Shown here piece after piece: positions 4,692-7,977 of a stretch of DNA of 7,977 nt. The notes beneath the pieces were generated by a model that was not told the origin of the DNA, made no database searches, and saw nothing but the letters and a program-made list of their open reading frames with translations. Numbering within the stretch: the first letter of the stretch is position 1; each line of letters opens with the position of its first letter. This stretch comes from CAZVVG01 sp964630615. Its GTDB lineage: Bacteria; Patescibacteriota; Minisyncoccia; Moranbacterales; UBA2206. The stretch spans positions 1-7,977 of the forward strand of contig CAZVVG010000030.1 of assembly GCA_964630615.1 (NCBI GenBank), written 5' to 3'. A program made the translations under genes and the position numbers.

Positions 4692-5417
4692 ATGGAAGAA
4701 AAAAATTCAAGGGAAAACAACGCGGAAAAAATCCAATCCCTTCGGGAGATGATTTACGCCGCCGAAAAGACTTTGCAAGGAGCCAAATCCATGCTCTTGC
4801 AATTGGAGGGCAAGAAAAAAGTCGGCCGCCGGAGAAAGACCAGCCTGGGAGATGAATCCGAGGGAAAAATCATTGAAGGCACTTTTGACGGACAAATTAT
4901 GATTGGCACGGATGGTAAGCAATATCCAGTTCCCGCCAATTACGCTTCCAAATCAAAACTTGTGGAAGGAGATATTTTAAAGTTGACCATCACCCCGGAT
5001 GGTTCTTTTATTTACAAACAAATCGGACCGGTGGAAAGAAGACGAGTGATCGGATCGGTCAATCAAGACGGCGAGGGCAATTATTTTGTCTTGGCTGAAA
5101 ATAAACCTTTCCGCGTTCTCTTAGCTTCGATTACTTATTTTAAAGTGGAACCTGGCGACGAAGTAACACTCATCATTCCTAAAGAAATTGAATCCGACTG
5201 GGGCGCCATTGAAAATGTTCTCTTAAGCGCCCGCCAGAAAAAAACTAAGATTGAGGAACCATTGGAACTGGAAACTGAAGAACCTCAAGAGGCCGGAGAA
5301 GCTGAAGAAAATATTTCTACAACTGAAGAAGAAAAGCTCCAGAAAAAGAATAAATCTATTCTGGAGGAGTGGTCGCCCAACCTTGAAGAGTTAAAGAAAG
5401 AACTAAAAGAAGAATAA
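4692..5417 (+). CDS. Conserved protein of unknown function: coiled coil, twin beta modules, acidic tail (241 aa)
   Basis: No named family is recognised, though I recall very similar proteins from Patescibacteria genomes (memory, not a search). The order is: an N-terminal coiled coil (about 8-42); a basic patch KKKVGRRRKT (41-50) that could touch nucleic acid; and a beta-rich module (about 57-112) with DGKQYPVPANYASKSKLVEGDILKL-type sequence. A second, weaker copy (about 120-165) repeats the pattern Lys-x-aromatic-x-Val ... Lys-x-x-x-Gly-Asp-x-hydrophobic (GD at 93-94 and 155-156). A Glu-rich tail (190-241) ends in a charged helix. There is no signal peptide or membrane segment, so it is cytosolic. 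A strong promoter ends 30 bases upstream, and only a weak purine stretch precedes the ATG. The GtrA-type gene follows after 4 bases, so the two are translated from one mRNA. A nucleic-acid or ribosome partner is a guess. Confidence 0.88.
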   Translation: MEEKNSRENNAEKIQSLREMIYAAEKTLQGAKSMLLQLEGKKKVGRRRKTSLGDESEGKIIEGTFDGQIMIGTDGKQYPVPANYASKSKLVEGDILKLTITPDGSFIYKQIGPVERRRVIGSVNQDGEGNYFVLAENKPFRVLLASITYFKVEPGDEVTLIIPKEIESDWGAIENVLLSARQKKTKIEEPLELETEEPQEAGEAEENISTTEEEKLQKKNKSILEEWSPNLEELKKELKEE

Positions 5418-5421
5418 AAAT

Positions 5422-6069
5422 ATGCCCAAAAAGGATGTTTGGTTTAGTGTAGGAGCGGGTCTGTTAATCGGACCTTTATTTTTAATAATTCTCCAAACGG
5501 CCAAACCTGATTTGTATGAATCGTTAAGGTTAATCATTCCTCTCTTTTTCTTGGTCGCCACTCCCCTGGGAGCGCTTATCGCTTATAAAATTGGTTTGCG
5601 CTTCGCCCTGGCCTGGCAACTGGCTAAATTCGTTGTTATTGGGGGGATGAATACTCTGGTGGATATTGGTTTCCTGGCACTCATCACTTCCACCTTTAAA
5701 AATTTTGGGATTCAATCCGGAGATTTGATTTTTGCCGGACTGGGAATTCTGACTTTTTATTCTCTCTTTAAGGCTACCTCTTTCATCATCGCCAATGTGA
5801 ACAGCTACTATTGGAACAAATTCTGGACTTTTTCTGGATCAGGTTCGGCACAAAAAACCTCGGCTCAGTTTTTGCAGTTTTTTCTCGTTAGCTTAGTAGG
5901 CTTTTTCTTAAACGTCTTGGTTGCTTCTTTAGTTTTTCGTCTTTTCAGCCCTTTGTCCGTTCTTAATTCCGATCAATGGGGACTCCTGGGAGCCATGGCC
6001 GGTAGTCTGTCGGGTTTAGTTTGGAATTTTTTAGGTTATAAGTTTATCGTTTTTAAGAAAAAAGTCTAA
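5422..6069 (+). CDS. GtrA-family membrane protein with an extra N-terminal helix pair, 215 aa
   Basis: GtrA-type proteins are small four-helix membrane proteins linked to moving or presenting polyprenyl-linked sugars for cell-surface polysaccharides. The family domain spans about 65-213. It has the entry motif KFVVIGGMNTLVDIGFL (69-85), the central ANVNSYYWNKFWTFSG (124-139) with its conserved Asn and aromatic residues, and the closing WNFLGYKFIVF (201-211). Four helices fit about 69-90, 105-127, 150-172 and 187-207. In front lie two further hydrophobic segments (about 8-26 and 36-56) not found in the shortest family members, giving six helices. The gene begins 4 bases after the stop of the acidic protein and ends 19 bases before a strong terminator, so these two form a complete two-gene operon. 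No glycosyltransferase gene is adjacent, so the sugar substrate is unknown. Confidence 0.9.
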   Translation: MPKKDVWFSVGAGLLIGPLFLIILQTAKPDLYESLRLIIPLFFLVATPLGALIAYKIGLRFALAWQLAKFVVIGGMNTLVDIGFLALITSTFKNFGIQSGDLIFAGLGILTFYSLFKATSFIIANVNSYYWNKFWTFSGSGSAQKTSAQFLQFFLVSLVGFFLNVLVASLVFRLFSPLSVLNSDQWGLLGAMAGSLSGLVWNFLGYKFIVFKKKV

Positions 6070-6087
6070 AAATCTATATTGGAACAT

Positions 6088-6117
6088 AAAACTTCCCCAG
6101 GGGGAAGTTTTTATTTT
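6088..6117 (+). terminator. Rho-independent terminator after the GtrA-type gene
   Basis: AAAACTTCCCC (6088-6098) pairs with GGGGAAGTTTT (6101-6111), an 11-bp perfect stem with a minimal loop, followed by T-rich DNA through 6117. It closes the two-gene operon and isolates dnaX. Confidence 0.88.
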
Positions 6118-6127
6118 CAACAAATAG

Positions 6128-6136
6128 TGCTAAAAT
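6128..6136 (+). promoter_or_regulatory. Candidate extended -10 promoter of dnaX
   Basis: TGC-TAAAAT (TAAAAT at 6131-6136) lies just after the terminator and about 32 bases before the dnaX start. It matches the extended -10 form with one mismatch. No good -35 is seen. Since a terminator precedes it, dnaX needs a promoter in this short gap, and this is the best candidate. Confidence 0.5.
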
Positions 6137-6167
6137 TAATCGCAAAGCTTAAATTTATTTCTTAACT

Positions 6168-7796
6168 ATGTCAAAAGTTTTATACCGAAAATACCGCCCC
6201 CAGCGTTTTGAAGAAATTGTTGGTCAAAAACATATTGTGCAAACACTCTCCAACGCCGTAAAGAATAATCGCTTGGGGCAAGCTTTTCTTTTTACCGGCC
6301 CCCGTGGTACGGGAAAAACCTCCCTGGCCAGGATTCTCGCCAAAACCATCAATTGCCAAAATTTGCAGGGAGTTCAAGCTTGCGGGAAATGTCCGAGCTG
6401 TGAAAGCATCGCTTCCGGTCGCTCTTTAGACATCATGGAAATCGACGCCGCTTCCCATACCGGAGTGGACAATATCCGGGAGTTGATTGAATCAGTCAAA
6501 TTGCCACCGGCCTCGTTGAAATTCAAGATCTACATTATTGACGAAGTGCATATGCTCTCCGGAGGCGCTTTCAACGCTCTGCTTAAAACCCTGGAAGAAC
6601 CGCCGACTCACGTTATTTTTGTTCTGGCCACCACCGAAATTCATAAAGTTCCCGAAACCATAATTTCTCGTTGCCAAAGATTTGACTTCTCTCGTTTGCC
6701 GATTCAAAAAATTATTGAAAAGCTTTCTTTGATCGCAAAAAAGGAAAAAGTCAAAATTGATCGGGATTCCCTGGAAACGATCGCCATCGCAGCGGAAGGA
6801 GGAATGCGCGACGCGGAAAGCCTTTTGGGACAGATTATCGCCCTGGAGGACAAGAACATCACCCGCAAGGAGGTAGAAGAGATCCTGGGGACTACCGATC
6901 GCCGATCAGCTGAAGAGTTGGCCGAAATGATCCTTCAGGGACAAACGGAAAAAGCCCTGGAAAAAATAAACTCTCTGTTGGCTGAAGGCTACGATCTAGA
7001 AATTTTTACTCAATCTTTTATTAACTACCTCCGCCAATTAATGCTTCTCAAAATCAATCCCGAACTTCAGTCTTGTTTTTCCTATGAAATTACCCGGGAG
7101 CAGTTGGAAAAAATGGTTCGCCAGGCGCAACAAACTGAGGTGGGAAAAATCATTCTAATTATCCACCTTTTCTTAGAAGCTCAAGCTAATCTGAATTCCT
7201 TCATTCTTCCCCAACTCTCTTTGGAAATAGCCGTTATCAAAGCTGTTGGAAAATTTCCCGCTTTCAAGGTAGCGTTTCAAAAAAACCTGCCTCCAAAAAA
7301 TTTAGAAGTTGAACTTTTGGCTCCAAATCAATCCGAGTCCGCGATTCCTGAGAAAAAAAATATTTCCGGAATTGAGAAATCTTTGGAAGAAGCCTCTCAA
7401 GAAAAGCCCGAGGATGAGGAAGGTTTTTCGGAGGATTTAAGCCTGGAAAAAGTTAAGAGTGTCTGGAAAAAACTCTTGGAAGAAATTCGGCCTTTCAATC
7501 ATTCTTTGAAGGCCTTGCTTTCTAATTGCACGGTTTTCACAATCAAAGAAAGTGAGTTGACCCTGGCCACGCCTTATGACTTTTACAAAGAAAAACTTTC
7601 CCAATCAACCAACAAATTGACAGTGGAAAAGACCCTTGGTAAGATCTTGGGAGCCAAAATTAAAATTAAAGTTGTTCTTTTCAAAGAAGTTGGATTGAAT
7701 CAGTCCCCGGCCAAGGAAACCTCTAGTCCCAAAAAGCAGGAGGGACTTCTTGATTCAGCTTTAGAAATTATGGGTGGAAAAATCGTGAAAGAATAA
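6168..7796 (+). CDS. dnaX: DNA polymerase III subunit tau/gamma (clamp-loader ATPase)
   Basis: DnaX is the ATPase of the clamp loader that places the beta clamp on DNA; its long form (tau) also ties the loader to polymerase and helicase. The N-terminal YRKYRPQRFEEIVGQ (6-20) is the family opening. Then come Walker A GPRGTGKT (44-51), four zinc-binding cysteines (C63, C72, C75, C78), Walker B IYIIDEVH (121-128), sensor 1 LATTE (153-157) and the SRC arginine finger (167-169). The lid follows (about 180-235), then the helical oligomerisation domain III (about 236-370). Residues 375-430 are a Glu/Lys/Ser-rich linker, and 430-542 a tau-type C-terminal domain. At 542 aa it is shorter than the 643-aa Escherichia coli protein. 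The start lacks a Shine-Dalgarno site, but the conserved N-terminus fits exactly. A run of eight A in the linker may allow a shorter gamma form. Confidence 0.97.
   Translation: MSKVLYRKYRPQRFEEIVGQKHIVQTLSNAVKNNRLGQAFLFTGPRGTGKTSLARILAKTINCQNLQGVQACGKCPSCESIASGRSLDIMEIDAASHTGVDNIRELIESVKLPPASLKFKIYIIDEVHMLSGGAFNALLKTLEEPPTHVIFVLATTEIHKVPETIISRCQRFDFSRLPIQKIIEKLSLIAKKEKVKIDRDSLETIAIAAEGGMRDAESLLGQIIALEDKNITRKEVEEILGTTDRRSAEELAEMILQGQTEKALEKINSLLAEGYDLEIFTQSFINYLRQLMLLKINPELQSCFSYEITREQLEKMVRQAQQTEVGKIILIIHLFLEAQANLNSFILPQLSLEIAVIKAVGKFPAFKVAFQKNLPPKNLEVELLAPNQSESAIPEKKNISGIEKSLEEASQEKPEDEEGFSEDLSLEKVKSVWKKLLEEIRPFNHSLKALLSNCTVFTIKESELTLATPYDFYKEKLSQSTNKLTVEKTLGKILGAKIKIKVVLFKEVGLNQSPAKETSSPKKQEGLLDSALEIMGGKIVKE
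7353..7360 (+). other. dnaX: A8 slippage-prone run inside dnaX, right after domain III
   Basis: Eight A in a row form codons 396-397 and part of 398. Gain of one A, or a ribosomal -1 shift, meets TGA at 7373-7375 and gives a 402-aa product. Loss of one A gives a 423-aa product with a very basic end. Either keeps domains I-III and drops the tau domain, as a gamma subunit would. Confidence 0.4.
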
Positions 7797-7799
7797 ATA

Positions 7800-7828
7800 T
7801 CCCAGAAAACTAAATGTTTTTTCTGGGA
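7800..7828 (+). terminator. Stem-loop after dnaX, possible weak terminator
   Basis: TCCCAGAAAA (7800-7809) pairs perfectly with TTTTCTGGGA (7819-7828) around a 9-base loop, 3 bases after the dnaX stop. There is no T run after it (the next bases are GTAGC), so it is not a textbook terminator. It may instead protect the mRNA end or separate dnaX from the tRNA. Confidence 0.45.
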
Positions 7829-7853
7829 GTAGCTAATAATGTGAGTGTGAAGT

Positions 7854-7925
7854 TGGGCCGTCGCCAAGTGGTAAGGCACCAGGTTTTGGTCCTGGTATGC
7901 GTAGGTTCGAATCCTACCGGCCCAA
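7854..7925 (+). tRNA. tRNA-Gln (anticodon TTG), CCA not encoded
   Basis: The cloverleaf is complete: acceptor TGGGCCG/CGGCCCA with U1-A72 as in bacterial glutamine tRNAs, and A73. The D arm sequence TCGCCAAGTGGTAAGGCA closely matches the tRNA-Gln type. The anticodon stem is CCAGG/CCTGG with loop TTTTGGT, and the T stem GTAGG/CCTAC with loop TTCGAAT. The anticodon TTG (7886-7888) reads CAA and CAG. After A73 the DNA reads CTTTG, so CCA is added later. It lies 57 bases after dnaX in the same direction. Confidence 0.96.
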
Positions 7926-7937
7926 CTTTGCACTTAA

Positions 7938-7962
7938 GCACTCCGCCAAGGCGGAGTTGTGC
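7938..7962 (+). repeat. G/C-rich palindrome downstream of tRNA-Gln
   Basis: ACTCCGCC (7940-7947) pairs with GGCGGAGT (7950-7957), and a looser outer helix (TGCAC at 7929-7933 with GTGCA at 7959-7963) extends it. No T run follows within view. It may be the tRNA's terminator or a dispersed palindrome; the core CGCC-AA-GGCG resembles the centre of the hairpin at 1-34. The window ends 14 bases later. Confidence 0.55.
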
Positions 7963-7977
7963 AGGATTTCGTCTGTC

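Noticed and set aside
7700..7933. Minus-strand open frame beginning MQSWAGRIRTYA
   Set aside because: It runs antisense through tRNA-Gln and the end of dnaX, another typical tRNA-shadow frame.

Overview
The window most resembles a small-genome bacterium of the Candidatus Patescibacteria / CPR type. This is inferred from style and gene content: A/T-rich intergenic DNA, compact genes, starts that often lack a Shine-Dalgarno site, and a lipoprotein with no sign of lipopolysaccharide genes. It also carries a conserved-looking acidic protein (4692-5417) that I associate with this group from memory. The standard bacterial code fits, since TGA is used as a stop. No transposase, integrase, CRISPR array or phage gene is visible.

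Layout. Everything left of about 4470 is read on the minus strand and everything right of about 4690 on the plus strand, so the middle is a divergent strand switch. Reading outward to the left there are two tandem proline tRNAs, then a Cys-rich lipoprotein, an LpxH-like metallophosphoesterase, a DUF1003 membrane protein and a patatin-like phospholipase. These four genes look like one envelope/lipid operon. Next come mscL and a small cupin behind their own extended -10 promoter and in front of a terminator. Last is a self-contained pair of unrecognised genes (324-782 and 55-282) with its own consensus promoter, two strong Shine-Dalgarno sites and a strong terminator at the window edge.

Reading outward to the right, a near-consensus promoter (TTGTCA-N17-TATAAT) drives a coiled-coil / twin beta-module / acidic-tail protein and a GtrA-type membrane protein, ending at a hairpin terminator. 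dnaX (tau/gamma of DNA polymerase III) follows, then tRNA-Gln(UUG).

Most interesting points: (1) the strand-switch region holds a perfect DnaA box (TTATCCACA), an A/T-rich block bracketed by a 10-bp inverted repeat and a strong promoter, so it is a candidate replication origin or DnaA-controlled promoter; (2) dnaX has an A8 run in the linker just after domain III, where slippage in either direction would make a gamma-like short form; (3) the left-hand two-gene cassette encodes unknown proteins that share a KEL-x-FFI-x-Q motif; (4) the lipoprotein has a Kazal-like cysteine pattern.
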